A stretch of DNA of 33,065 bases from Streptomyces sp. NBRC 110028 (GCF_001417735.1 NZ_BBUZ01000059.1:1-33065), one strand, 5' to 3'; numbered from the stretch's first letter, positions 24,091-31,628 are shown. Numbers and translations are program-made. Notes: generated from the sequence alone by a model not told the origin.

Positions 24091-24726
24091 ATGTCCCCTC
24101 GCAGCCCGTCGGTCAATGAGGAATTGCGCCGCCGATCCCAGGACCGCCTGCTGCAGGCGACGGTCGAACTGGTCCGTGAGCGCGGCTACGAGGCGACGAC
24201 GCTCGCCGACATCGCCGACCGGGCGGGAGCCGCCCGCGGCCTGGTCTCGTACTACTTCCCGGGCAAGCGCCAGCTGCTGCAGACCGCCGTGCACCGGCTG
24301 ATGCACAGGGAACTGGCCAGGGCGCTGGAGCGCGAGCCGCGCCCGGAGGGTCCGGACGCCGGGCGGGAACTGCTGGCGCGCGCGATCGACGCGATCCTGG
24401 GGCTCGCCCGGGACCAACCGCGGCTGATGCGTACGCACATGGCCGGACTCCTCGTGGCGGAGGGGTTCATCCAGTGCCCGGAGCAGCAGCGGCTGGCCGC
24501 CCTGCTGCGCGACACGGTCACCCGCTACGGCTCACAGGACCCCGAGGCCGACTACCAGCTGCTGCGCGCGCTGCTGATGGGCGCGGTGGTCGCGGTGCTG
24601 CTGCCGGGGGCGCCGATGGACCCGGAGCGGCTGCGGACGGAGCTGTTCCAGCGCTACGGGCTGGACCGGGAGCTGGGGGTCCCGCCGGGCGGGGAGCCGC
24701 CCGGCGAGGTCCCGGATCAGCGGTAG
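24091..24726 (+). CDS. TetR-family transcriptional regulator
   Basis: 211 residues. The DNA-binding domain covers about 10-60: RDRLLQATVELVRERGYEATTLADIADRAGAARGLVSYYFPGKRQLL, a standard TetR helix-turn-helix. The ligand-binding part is helical. GGAG lies 8 bases before the ATG. The C-terminal ten residues are Pro/Gly-rich. Its last 10 bases overlap the 3' end of the convergent LVIVD gene. The target is unknown; autoregulation is likely. Confidence 0.93.
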   Translation: MSPRSPSVNEELRRRSQDRLLQATVELVRERGYEATTLADIADRAGAARGLVSYYFPGKRQLLQTAVHRLMHRELARALEREPRPEGPDAGRELLARAIDAILGLARDQPRLMRTHMAGLLVAEGFIQCPEQQRLAALLRDTVTRYGSQDPEADYQLLRALLMGAVVAVLLPGAPMDPERLRTELFQRYGLDRELGVPPGGEPPGEVPDQR

Positions 24727-26198
24727 TCCGGCTGCGTCTGCACGTTCAGCTCGTGCAGCCGCACCGACCGGGCGCTGTCCGTGCGCCGGTCGTCGATCTT
24801 CAGGACGTCGAGGCCCTTGGTGATGTCGTTCGAGTAGATGTAGCCGTTGTAGTAGTACGCGGACCAGGAGCCGCCGGTGATCAGCGTGTCGGCCGAGATC
24901 GGCCCGCGCTCGAAGTAGCCGATCTCCTCGGGGTGGTCGGAGTCGGTGAAGTCCCAGATGGACACGCCGCCCTGATACCACGCCTGGACCGCGATGTCGC
25001 GGCCCTTGGCGGGGATCAGCGAGGCGTTGTGGGCGACGCAGTTCTCGGTGGCGGCCTGCTGGCGCGGGATCTTGTAGTAGCTGCGGAACACCAGCTTCCG
25101 CTTGTTGCCCTTGCCGACGATGTCGTAGACACCGTCGGCGCCGCGGTTCGGACCGGTCGCGTCGTTGCAGGTCGCGGCGCCACCGCCGCCCAGCTCATCG
25201 GTGAACACGACCTTGTTTCCGCGCTCGTTGAAGGTCGCCGAGTGCCAGAAGGCGAAGTTGACGTTGTCCTCGACGCGGTCGATGACCCGTGGCTTCGCGG
25301 GGTCGGCGATGTCCAGGAGGATGCCGTCGCCCATGCACGCGCCCGCCGCCAGCTTCAGTTCGGGGAACGTGGTGAGGTCATGGCAGCCGGTGGTCTGGCT
25401 GACGCCCGGGTTGGCCGGGGCGCCGGGGTTGCCGCCGTCCGGGAAGAGGACGGGGAAGTCGATGACCGCGGCCTTCTCGGGCGCCTCGCGGGGCACCTTG
25501 ACGACGGAGATGCCGTCGTGCGGCGGCCGGCAGTCCGGGAAGGTCTCGCTGGGCGCGTACGAGGACACGTAGATGTAGACGTTCCGGCGCTCGGGCACCA
25601 GGGTGTGGGTGTGCGAACCGCATGAGGTCTCGACGGCGGCGACGTACCGCGGGTTGCGCTTGTCGCTGATGTCGAAGACCTTCATGCCCTCCCAGGAGGA
25701 CTTCTCGGTGGCGGGCTGCGTGGTGCTGTTGCAGGAGTTGTCGCTGCGCGAGGAGTCGGTGGAGAGGAAGAGCAGATTCCCCGAGACCGAGACGTCGTTC
25801 TGCGAACCGGGGCAGAGCACCTGGCTGACGATCTTCGGGCGCTCCGGCCGGCTGATGTCGTAGATGACGAAGCCGTCGTAGTTGCCCGCGAAGGCGTACC
25901 CGCCCTGGAACGCGAGGTCCGAATTGGTTCCCTTGAGGTCCTGCTTGGGGATGTTGGTGAGGTGACTGACGTTGTCGCTGTGAACGATCTCGTCCACCCC
26001 GGGGATCTCGCCGTTCTCGATGGCGGTCCTGGTGCCGGATGCCTGATCCTTCGTCACCCGCTCGCTGTGCGGCGCGTCACCGGGGTCCGGTGTCGCGGCC
26101 GCGGGGCCGGCCGCCAGCAACGAGGCCACCAGGCCGAAGGCTGCGACGGCCGCACCGAGGTATCCGCGCCGCTGCGGGGATCTTTCCCACGGCTTCAC
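24717..26198 (-). CDS. Exported LVIVD-repeat beta-propeller protein
   Basis: 493 residues from GTG 26198, with GGGAGGA six bases upstream. The leader has twin arginines in QRRGYLGA, a hydrophobic run and AAA before TPDPG, a possible Tat or Sec signal peptide. The mature part has repeated blades of the LVIVD type, such as YAFAGNYDGFVIYDISRPERPKIV, MKVFDISDKRNPRYV, ILLDIADPAKPRVI and VSIWDFTDSDHPEEIGYF, likely a seven-bladed propeller. Conserved His and Asp/Glu clusters (GSHTHT, FAFWHSATF, VFTDELGGGG) suggest a metal site. It is divergent to a DUF305 lipoprotein; its function is unknown. Confidence 0.9.
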   Translation of the reverse strand: MKPWERSPQRRGYLGAAVAAFGLVASLLAAGPAAATPDPGDAPHSERVTKDQASGTRTAIENGEIPGVDEIVHSDNVSHLTNIPKQDLKGTNSDLAFQGGYAFAGNYDGFVIYDISRPERPKIVSQVLCPGSQNDVSVSGNLLFLSTDSSRSDNSCNSTTQPATEKSSWEGMKVFDISDKRNPRYVAAVETSCGSHTHTLVPERRNVYIYVSSYAPSETFPDCRPPHDGISVVKVPREAPEKAAVIDFPVLFPDGGNPGAPANPGVSQTTGCHDLTTFPELKLAAGACMGDGILLDIADPAKPRVIDRVEDNVNFAFWHSATFNERGNKVVFTDELGGGGAATCNDATGPNRGADGVYDIVGKGNKRKLVFRSYYKIPRQQAATENCVAHNASLIPAKGRDIAVQAWYQGGVSIWDFTDSDHPEEIGYFERGPISADTLITGGSWSAYYYNGYIYSNDITKGLDVLKIDDRRTDSARSVRLHELNVQTQPDYR

Positions 26199-26338
26199 TG
26201 CGTCCTCCCTTGACGTCCCTTGTGCCCGCCCGGTGTTGAACGGTGCACGGACTCGGGCAGTATCGCGCCTCTCATGTACACCACAACAGACGGCATCATG
26301 GTCATGGCGGAAATTCCCGACTCTCCCTGGAGGAAACG

Positions 26339-27013
26339 GTGTTGCACGGGCGTACGAGGCGTCACGCCGCATCCCTGGCGTTCGCGGCGACGGCCGTCGC
26401 CGCGGCACTCGCCCTCACCGGCTGTGAGGCGGAGGGCGGCCGGCAGGACACCGGGGCGGGTCCGCAGGGCGGGAAGCCCTCGGTGATCGCCCCGGGGCGG
26501 CCGGGCGAGGCGGCGAAGACCCTGTCGGCCGATGAGGCGGCGAAGGCGGGCGACGACGACTCCCCCAACGCCGCCGACCGCGATTACGTCACCATGATGA
26601 TCGAGCACCATCGGCAGGCCCTGGTCATGACCGGCCTCGCCCCCGACCGGGCGAGATCGGCCAAGGTCGGACGGATCGCCGAGCGCATCGCGGCGGCGCA
26701 GGGGCCGGAGATCGACGCGATGCGGGGGTGGCAGCGGACCAGCGGCGGTCCGGCGGGCGGAGAGCACCATCACGGCGGGTCGGACGCCATGCCCGGCATG
26801 GCCACACCGAAGCAGCTGGACGCGCTGCGCGCCGCGAAGGGCGCCGGCTTCGACGCGCTCTTCCTCAAGCTGATGATCGCCCACCACCGGGGCGCGGTCT
26901 CCATGGCCACGGACGTCCTCAGCCACGGCAACAACGTGCGGGTGGAGGAGATGGCCACCGATGTGATCGCACAGCAGAGCAGTGAGATCCACCGGATGCG
27001 GAAGCTGGAGTGA
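26339..27013 (+). CDS. DUF305 lipoprotein
   Basis: 224 residues from GTG 26339, with GGAGG six bases upstream. A lipoprotein signal ends LALTGC, with Cys29 as the lipidated residue, so it is tethered outside the membrane. The DUF305 domain (ferritin-like four-helix fold) is present, with its paired motifs MMIEHHRQAL and LMIAHHRGAVSM. A His-rich insert EHHHGGSDAMPGM lies between them. His and Met are typical copper ligands, and some DUF305 proteins bind copper, so an extracytoplasmic metal role is possible. Divergent to the LVIVD gene and probably co-regulated. Confidence 0.93.
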   Translation: MLHGRTRRHAASLAFAATAVAAALALTGCEAEGGRQDTGAGPQGGKPSVIAPGRPGEAAKTLSADEAAKAGDDDSPNAADRDYVTMMIEHHRQALVMTGLAPDRARSAKVGRIAERIAAAQGPEIDAMRGWQRTSGGPAGGEHHHGGSDAMPGMATPKQLDALRAAKGAGFDALFLKLMIAHHRGAVSMATDVLSHGNNVRVEEMATDVIAQQSSEIHRMRKLE

Positions 27014-27198
27014 CGCGGTCGGGGTGAGCGGCTCACGGTGAGGGCGCGCCTGAGCGGGCCTCGTAAGCGGCTCGCGCGGGCGGCTCACGTACCCCAGGAG
27101 CCCCTTCCGCCGCTTGTCCCCGTCGCCTGGCGCGTGGTGCCGGACGCCGTCGTCCGCCGGGTGCGATGCTGGAGACAGCCTGCGGAAGGAGTTCCTCC

Positions 27199-28542
27199 GT
27201 GCTTCGCGTCGCCGTCGTGGGATCCGGGCCGAGCGGCGTCTACGCCGCCCAGGCGCTCGTCCAGCAGCAGGCCGTCCCCGAGGTGTCGGTGCATGTGCTG
27301 GACCGGCTGCCGTGCCCGTACGGGCTGGTGCGCTACGGCGTCGCGCCCGACCACGAGAAGATCAAGTCGCTGCAGAACACCCTGCGCGCGGTCCTGGAGC
27401 ACCCCCGGGTCAGCTTCCTCGGCAACGTGCACGTGGGTCCCCCGCCGCTGGTGCCGCGGCGGCTGCTCGGGCTCTACCACGCGGTGGTCTACTGCGTGGG
27501 CGCGGCGACCGACCGGCGGCTCGGTGTGCCCGGCGAGGAGCTGCCGGGCAGCTGCTCCGCCACCGAGTTCGTCTCCTGGTACAGCGCCCATCCGGACGCC
27601 CCCGGCGACACCTTCGCGCTCGGGGCGCGCTCCGCCGTCGTCATCGGGGTCGGCAATGTCGCGGTGGACGTGGCCCGCGTCCTGGCGCGCGGGGCGGAGG
27701 AGCTGCGGCCCACCGACGTCCCCCATCTCGCCCTCGGCGCGCTCGCCGACAGCCGGGTCACCGATGTGCACATGGTCGGCCGTCGCGGCCCGTCCCAGGC
27801 GAAGTTCACCACCAAGGAGCTGCGCGAGCTGGGCTCGCTGACCGGTGCCGATGTGCTGGTGCGCGACGATGAGCTGGCGCTGGACCCGGCGTACCGCGAC
27901 CCCTCGGGGCTGCCCGCGGCCGGCCGGCGCAACGTCGAGGTGCTGCGCGACTGGGCGCGGCGCGAGCCCATGGGCCGTCCGCGCCGCATCCAGCTGCGCT
28001 TCTTCCTGCGGCCGGCGGCGCTGCTCGGCGAGAGCGCGGTGCGCGCCGTACGGTTCGAGCGGACCGCGCCGGACGGGCGGGGCGGGGTGGCGGGCACGGG
28101 CGTCTTCGAGGACATCGACGCGCAGCTGGTGCTGCGGTCGGTGGGCTACCGGGGCGTTCCGCTGCCGGGGCTGCCGTTCGACGAGCGGCGGGGCACCGTG
28201 CCGAACGCGGCGGGGCGGGTGCTGCGCGGCGGTGTGCCCGCGCCCGGCGAGTACGTGGCGGGGTGGATCAAGCGCGGGCCGACCGGGGTGATCGGCACCA
28301 ACCGTCCGTGCGCCAAGGAGACGGTCGCCTCGCTGCTCGCCGACGCGGGAGTCCTGGCGGCGCGGCCGGTGGCGGAGGACCCCCTCGCCGCGCTGCGCGC
28401 GGCGGGCGTGGAGCCGGTGGAGTGGACCGGCTGGCTGCGGATCGAGGCGGCGGAGGCGGCGCTCGGGGAGGCGCTGGGGCGTACGAGGGTGAAGATCCCG
28501 GACTGGGCGGAGCTGCTGGGCGCGGCCCGCGCGGAGGACTGA
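27199..28542 (+). CDS. Ferredoxin/adrenodoxin-NADP reductase-like flavoprotein (FprA type)
   Basis: 447 residues from GTG 27199, with AAGGAG seven bases upstream; an earlier in-frame ATG at 27166 adds 11 unlikely residues. The FAD site is VAVVGSGPSGVYAAQAL, then CPYGLVRYGVAPDHEKIK, and the NADP site is VVIGVGNVAVDVARVLA followed by GRRGP. The C-terminal GWIKRGPTGVIGTNR completes the FprA family signature. It passes electrons from NADPH to ferredoxins, for example for P450s, though the P450 gene here is 7 kb away. The 185 bases upstream show no other feature. The stop lies 6 bases from a convergent regulator gene. Confidence 0.93.
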   Translation: MLRVAVVGSGPSGVYAAQALVQQQAVPEVSVHVLDRLPCPYGLVRYGVAPDHEKIKSLQNTLRAVLEHPRVSFLGNVHVGPPPLVPRRLLGLYHAVVYCVGAATDRRLGVPGEELPGSCSATEFVSWYSAHPDAPGDTFALGARSAVVIGVGNVAVDVARVLARGAEELRPTDVPHLALGALADSRVTDVHMVGRRGPSQAKFTTKELRELGSLTGADVLVRDDELALDPAYRDPSGLPAAGRRNVEVLRDWARREPMGRPRRIQLRFFLRPAALLGESAVRAVRFERTAPDGRGGVAGTGVFEDIDAQLVLRSVGYRGVPLPGLPFDERRGTVPNAAGRVLRGGVPAPGEYVAGWIKRGPTGVIGTNRPCAKETVASLLADAGVLAARPVAEDPLAALRAAGVEPVEWTGWLRIEAAEAALGEALGRTRVKIPDWAELLGAARAED

Positions 28543-28548
28543 CGCTCC

Positions 28549-28920
28549 TCAGCCGTGGTCGCCCGCCCGGTCGTCCTGGAGGGTGATGGCGGTCAGAACG
28601 CTGTCGAGCAGCCCGGGGAACAGCGCGTCCAGGTCAGCGCGGCGCAGGCCGTTCATCTTGGCGGTGCCCCGGTAGTTCTGGTGGATCACGCCGCATTCGC
28701 GCAGCACCCGGAAGTGGTGGGTGGTGGTCGACTTGCTGACGGGCAGGTCGAACACCGAACAGGACAGGTCGCAGTCCTCCTCGGCCAGCGTCCGCACCAC
28801 CCGCAGCCGCATGGGGTCGGACAGCGCGTGCAGCACGTCCTCCAGGCGGATGTCCGCGCGCCGCGGATGCTCCAGCGAACGGCCCGTCGGCTGCGTCCCG
28901 GGTGCACTGTGCGTCTGCAC
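28549..28920 (-). CDS. ArsR-type winged-helix regulator
   Basis: 123 residues: DIRLEDVLHALSDPMRLRVVRTLAEE, DLPVSKSTTTHHFRVLRECGVIHQNYRG. GTG 28920 is preferred because AGGAG lies 8 bases upstream; the frame is open to 29040 and ATG 28965 is an alternative. Three Cys (Cys50 and Cys54 in CDLSC, plus one in RECG) could sense oxidants or metal. Two matching palindromes lie between it and the divergent Old Yellow Enzyme remnant, so it probably once controlled that flavoenzyme and still controls itself. Confidence 0.9.
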   Translation of the reverse strand: MQTHSAPGTQPTGRSLEHPRRADIRLEDVLHALSDPMRLRVVRTLAEEDCDLSCSVFDLPVSKSTTTHHFRVLRECGVIHQNYRGTAKMNGLRRADLDALFPGLLDSVLTAITLQDDRAGDHG

Positions 28921-28967
28921 GACTGCCGCTCCTCGCTCCTCGTCGCGTCGTTCCGGAACCCACATTG

Positions 28968-28983
28968 TACGAAGCTTCTCGTA
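28968..28983. promoter_or_regulatory. ArsR operator 1
   Basis: TACGA-N6-TCGTA inverted repeat, a near copy of the second site 34 bases away (about three helical turns). It lies between the divergent regulator and Old Yellow Enzyme starts. Confidence 0.65.
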
Positions 28984-29001
28984 GTTTGACACCCACCATA
29001 C

Positions 29002-29017
29002 TACGAAGATTTTCGTA
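29002..29017. promoter_or_regulatory. ArsR operator 2
   Basis: TACGAA-GATT-TTCGTA is a perfect 6-base inverted repeat matching operator 1. Two equal sites in one promoter gap suggest cooperative binding. Confidence 0.7.
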
Positions 29018-29055
29018 TTAAGCGTCCCTGGTGGAGGCACGAGACGGAGCCTGCC

Positions 29056-29384
29056 GTGAGCACCCTTTTCACGCCCCTTTCCCTGCGGTCACCGACCGTC
29101 CCGAACCGGATCTGGAGGGCACCGATGTGCCAGTACTCCGCCGGGCCTCCGGACCGGCCACCGGCGCGCCCGGTGACTGGCACTTCTCGCACTACACCTC
29201 GCGCGCCGCCGGCGGCACCGGGCTGATCCTCGTCGAGGCCACCGCGGTGAGCCCGGAGGGCCGGATCAGCCCGGCGGACCTGGGGCTCTGGAACGACACC
29301 CAGGCCGGGGCATTCCGCCGGATCACCGCGTTCCTCAAGGAGCACGGCACGACACCCGGAATCCAGCTCGCCCACGCCAACTGA
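29056..29384 (+). pseudogene. Old Yellow Enzyme-type flavin reductase, frameshifted N-terminal fragment
   Basis: From GTG 29056 (GGAG 8 bases upstream) the start LFTPLSLRSPTVPNRIWRAPMCQYSAG is the standard opening of bacterial Old Yellow Enzymes. The match then moves to another frame within about 29136-29150 and continues GDWHFSHYTSRAAGGTGLILVEATAVSPEGRISPADLGLWND up to GIQLAHA, where AACTGA ends it; the family continues with GRK and about 250 more residues. So the gene has a frameshift and has lost two thirds of its length. The loss point near 29380 is the left edge of the accessory region. Confidence 0.85.
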
Positions 29385-29417
29385 AACAACCCTCATGTCA
29401 TCACCGAGCACAAAGAA

Positions 29418-29456
29418 GCCCCGCCCGCCGCCACGAGGGCGGACGTCGGACGGGGC
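29418..29456 (-). terminator. Terminator of the small membrane peptide genes
   Basis: On the minus strand GCCCCG pairs with CGGGGC, with an inner CCGCC/GGCGG stem, followed by TTCTTT. It lies 15 bases beyond the stop of the 53-residue peptide gene. Confidence 0.7.
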
Positions 29457-29470
29457 GGCTGGCGGAGCCG

Positions 29471-29632
29471 TCAGCGGCTCGCGAAGGTGTAGGCCAGCAG
29501 CGCGACGGGCATAGCGGCGCACAGCGCGAAGCAGAGTAGCCATGCAGGGACTCCGAAGAACCTGGCGCCCTCTCCATCCGGCCACATCTCGCCGTCGTCC
29601 CCCTCGATGACCCGATGGGATCTGATCTTCAT
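29471..29632 (-). CDS. 53-residue membrane peptide
   Basis: ATG 29632 to TGA 29471, with a GGGGG ribosome site. The N-terminal half is charged (EGDDGEMWPDGEG). The C-terminal half is one hydrophobic helix (PAWLLCFALCAAMPVALLAY) followed by TFASR. It starts 2 bases after the stop of another 53-codon gene, so the two are co-translated. No family is recognised. Small tandem membrane proteins of this kind occur in actinomycete plasmids and integrative elements, some in transfer functions, but no link is shown here. Confidence 0.6.
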   Translation of the reverse strand: MKIRSHRVIEGDDGEMWPDGEGARFFGVPAWLLCFALCAAMPVALLAYTFASR

Positions 29633-29634
29633 AC

Positions 29635-29796
29635 TTACCCCCGGCGGATCAGAGCGACGGCCGCCACGAGTAACGCGACCGCTGGCGCCACGACCATACA
29701 GCCGGAAATCTGCCCGTTGCCCTGGTCTCCACCCGGGTCGGGCTCTTTACGGCCCTTCTCACTGTCCTTGTCCTGGTATTCGCCGTACTGACCCAT
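29635..29796 (-). CDS. 53-residue membrane peptide, first of a pair
   Basis: ATG 29796, with GGAGG five bases upstream, ends at TAA. The N-terminal half is very polar (YGEYQDKDSEKGRKEPDPGG), and the C-terminal helix CMVVAPAVALLVAAVALI is followed by RRG, suggesting the C-terminus stays inside. It has the same length and plan as the next peptide but no clear sequence similarity. The open frame extends to 29889 but crosses the large hairpin, so the inner ATG is preferred. Confidence 0.6.
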   Translation of the reverse strand: MGQYGEYQDKDSEKGRKEPDPGGDQGNGQISGCMVVAPAVALLVAAVALIRRG

Positions 29797-29825
29797 AGCG
29801 CCTCCATCTGCCTTGACGCAGAAGA

Positions 29826-29862
29826 GCCCGTTCGCCGTCTGTGACAGTGATGGCGAACGGGC
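29826..29862. repeat. 11-bp perfect hairpin upstream of the peptide pair
   Basis: GCCCGTTCGCC and GGCGAACGGGC form a perfect 11-bp stem with a 15-base loop. It lies between the IS end and the peptide genes. There is no T run; it may be a terminator for transcripts from the IS or a leader element. Confidence 0.6.
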
Positions 29863-29916
29863 GATGGAGAGGTGAGCCGCCGGAGCCACCCATTAGTTAG
29901 GGCGTCCGCCAGTAGG

Positions 29917-30786
29917 TCATCGGATGCGTGGGTTTCGCGGGCGGGTGTTCCAGCGGTAGAGGGTCCAGGCGCGTCGGATCAGGCAGCGGACCGTGATGAC
30001 GGTGGCGGCCAGGGCGAGGAAGAACTCGACGGCCTTTCTCCGGCGTTCGGTGCAGCGTCGGAGCTTGCCGAAGTTGTTCATCCAGGAGTTCGTGCGCTCG
30101 ACGACCCACCGGCCGCCGGTCTGGATCGGGGTCTTCGCGCCGCGCGGGGCGATACGGGCATCGATCCTGCGGCCGGCCAGGTCGTCGTGGACGATCCGGT
30201 AGTCGTAGCCGGCGTCCAGGGCGAGATGTGGATGCTCCGGCAGCGGTCCGAGGGCCTGTTCGAGGGCGGTGAAGCGGTCGAGGGTGGCGGGCAGCAGGGT
30301 GTGGTCGCGGACGTTGGCCGGTGCTGGCTCGGTGACCAGGGGTATGCCGGTGCCGTCGGTCAACTGCGAGCGTTTCAGACCGAGTTTGGCACGGTCGACC
30401 GGGCTCTTCCCGGCGCATTCACCGCCGGAGGGCGCCTTGGTGATGCAGCCGTCGGCGCTCAGGCGGTCGAGTTCGAGGCCGATCATGCGGTCGTAGGCGG
30501 CGAGCGCGAGCAGCCGCAGGCTCTCCATCACGCCTTCGGAGATCCACTCGTCCCGGCGTCGGCGCAAGGTGGTGGCCGAGCAGTGTTCGTCGGCGGCGCG
30601 TTCGTATCCGCAGCCGAAGACCAGGACCTGCACCAGCCGGTCGAAGACGACGGCGTCGCTGATCCGGGGGTTGTGACAGCCCAGCGGGTGCCGGTCCTCG
30701 CGCACGGGCAGGAGCGCGAGGAACTGGTCGCGGATCGGGTCGAGAATGCATGATGGGACGGCAGGCACGGATCCCTTGGTGATCAT
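29917..30786 (-). CDS. IS5-family DDE transposase
   Basis: 289 residues from ATG 30786, the family start (MITKGSVPAVPSC). It has an N-terminal helix-turn-helix region with CGYERAADEHCSATTLRRR. The catalytic triad is Asp112 (SADGCITKAP), Asp191 (LALDAGYDY) and Glu230 (VVERTNSWMNNFGKLRRCTE). No frameshift is seen, so it may be active. The upstream open frame to 31254 is chance coding through the next gene. Nested inverted repeats around the start could hide it in long read-through transcripts. Confidence 0.93.
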   Translation of the reverse strand: MITKGSVPAVPSCILDPIRDQFLALLPVREDRHPLGCHNPRISDAVVFDRLVQVLVFGCGYERAADEHCSATTLRRRRDEWISEGVMESLRLLALAAYDRMIGLELDRLSADGCITKAPSGGECAGKSPVDRAKLGLKRSQLTDGTGIPLVTEPAPANVRDHTLLPATLDRFTALEQALGPLPEHPHLALDAGYDYRIVHDDLAGRRIDARIAPRGAKTPIQTGGRWVVERTNSWMNNFGKLRRCTERRRKAVEFFLALAATVITVRCLIRRAWTLYRWNTRPRNPRIR

Positions 30787-30827
30787 GAAGCGTAGAGAAC
30801 TCCATGATCGGGTGAACCGTGCCTGCC
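30760..30827. repeat. Nested inverted repeats around the transposase start
   Basis: GGCAGGCACGG (30760-30770) pairs with CCGTGCCTGCC (30817-30827), and inside them GATCATG (30781-30787) pairs with CATGATC (30803-30809). The transposase ATG (30784-30786) lies within the inner arm. A transcript entering from outside could fold and hide the start codon. Confidence 0.65.
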
Positions 30828-30922
30828 CCGCTGCCAGCACCTGCTGCCGGACGCTCGTACAATCGCGCGGAGTGCGAAGCACCCGGCTGAGATTCCGGCA
30901 CCGGCGTGAGGGAGGGGTCAGG

Positions 30923-31393
30923 ATGTTCGGTTCGAAGAAGAAGCTCACCATCAACATGTTCAGTTCGCAGAAGAAGCTGAACGATGTGATGGCGCAGCTC
31001 AGGCCCGACCTGAGTCGGGAATCGCTCGGTGTCGGGCCCGATTTCCCGGGCGTCGCCCCGAACCCGCTCCTGAGCAGTGATGCACGGCAGCGCAATGCGG
31101 AACTGCGTACGGGGGCGCTTGCGCTCGGCGTTCTCGTCGACTGGCGGGAGGTCAACAGCAACCCGCGCGTGGTCTTGATGTTCGACGTGGAGACCGCCGG
31201 CGGCCGCTCGTTCCGCGGTATCGCAGACGAAGACCTCACGATCACCGAGCTCACCCGACTCGCCCCAGGACAGACGTTGCCCGTGCGCTACCGGCCGGCC
31301 GTCAGGGACCACTACGTCGCCCTTGCCCGGGACGCGGACCCCGCCCACGTGCAGCGGCTCTCCGAGGAGATCGCGAGCCGCAAGCGGACCTGA
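30923..31393 (+). CDS. Hypothetical protein, 156 residues
   Basis: ATG 30923 with GGGAGGGG upstream. The first 25 residues are basic and contain a near-repeat (MFGSKKKLTINMFSSQKKL). Residues about 65-140 look like a small beta domain: TGALALGVLVDWREVNSNPRVVLMFDVETAGG, then LAPGQTLPVRYRPAVRDHYVAL. This pattern of VRYxP with DxE-type strands recalls short DUF3592-like domains, but I cannot name the family with confidence. It lies between the IS and an inverted IS remnant, so it may be cargo moved with them. Confidence 0.75.
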   Translation: MFGSKKKLTINMFSSQKKLNDVMAQLRPDLSRESLGVGPDFPGVAPNPLLSSDARQRNAELRTGALALGVLVDWREVNSNPRVVLMFDVETAGGRSFRGIADEDLTITELTRLAPGQTLPVRYRPAVRDHYVALARDADPAHVQRLSEEIASRKRT

Positions 31394-31418
31394 CCCGAAG
31401 CCATTGGCCGGATCCCTG

Positions 31419-31523
31419 CACCGTCATCACGGTCCGCTGCCTGATCCGACGCGCCTGGACCCTCTACCGCTGGAACACCCGCCCGCGAAACCCACGCATC
31501 CGATGACCTACTGGCGGGCGCCC
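31419..31523 (+). mobile_element. 105-bp inverted remnant of the IS end
   Basis: It matches 29900-30004, reversed, at 104 of 105 positions by eye comparison. It contains the last 29 codons of the transposase (TVITVRCLIRRAWTLYRWN onward) and the terminal repeat, with one A-to-G change near the outer end. The inner part of the element is absent; the match starts abruptly after GATCCCTG. Confidence 0.9.
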
Positions 31524-31628
31524 TTAGTTCGGCCGGGGTAGATCCGAACGAGTCAGCGGCTCACCTCGTTGATTCCGCTCGCCGGCCAGAAGAGGTCATA
31601 GCGCACCGACGAGCGGAGATTGAGGGCG

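Larger units (their letters stand above)
29900..30856 (-). mobile_element. IS5-family insertion sequence, about 957 bp
   Basis: One transposase gene flanked by imperfect terminal inverted repeats. The left end GGGCGTCCGCCAGTAGGT (from 29900) matches the right end, read on the minus strand from 30856, GAGCGTCCGGCAGCAGGT, with three mismatches. The flanks read TTA on the left and GTA on the right, so a TA or 3-bp target duplication is possible but not clear. The size fits IS5-type elements. Exact ends are inferred from the repeats. Confidence 0.75.

Noticed and set aside
29385..29420. tRNA-type attachment site at the island edge
   Set aside because: No tRNA end or long direct repeat was found near the boundary.
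30419..31348. Minus-strand frame across the hypothetical gene and the IS end
   Set aside because: Its first part is antisense to 30923-31393 and its second part is the transposase in the wrong frame.
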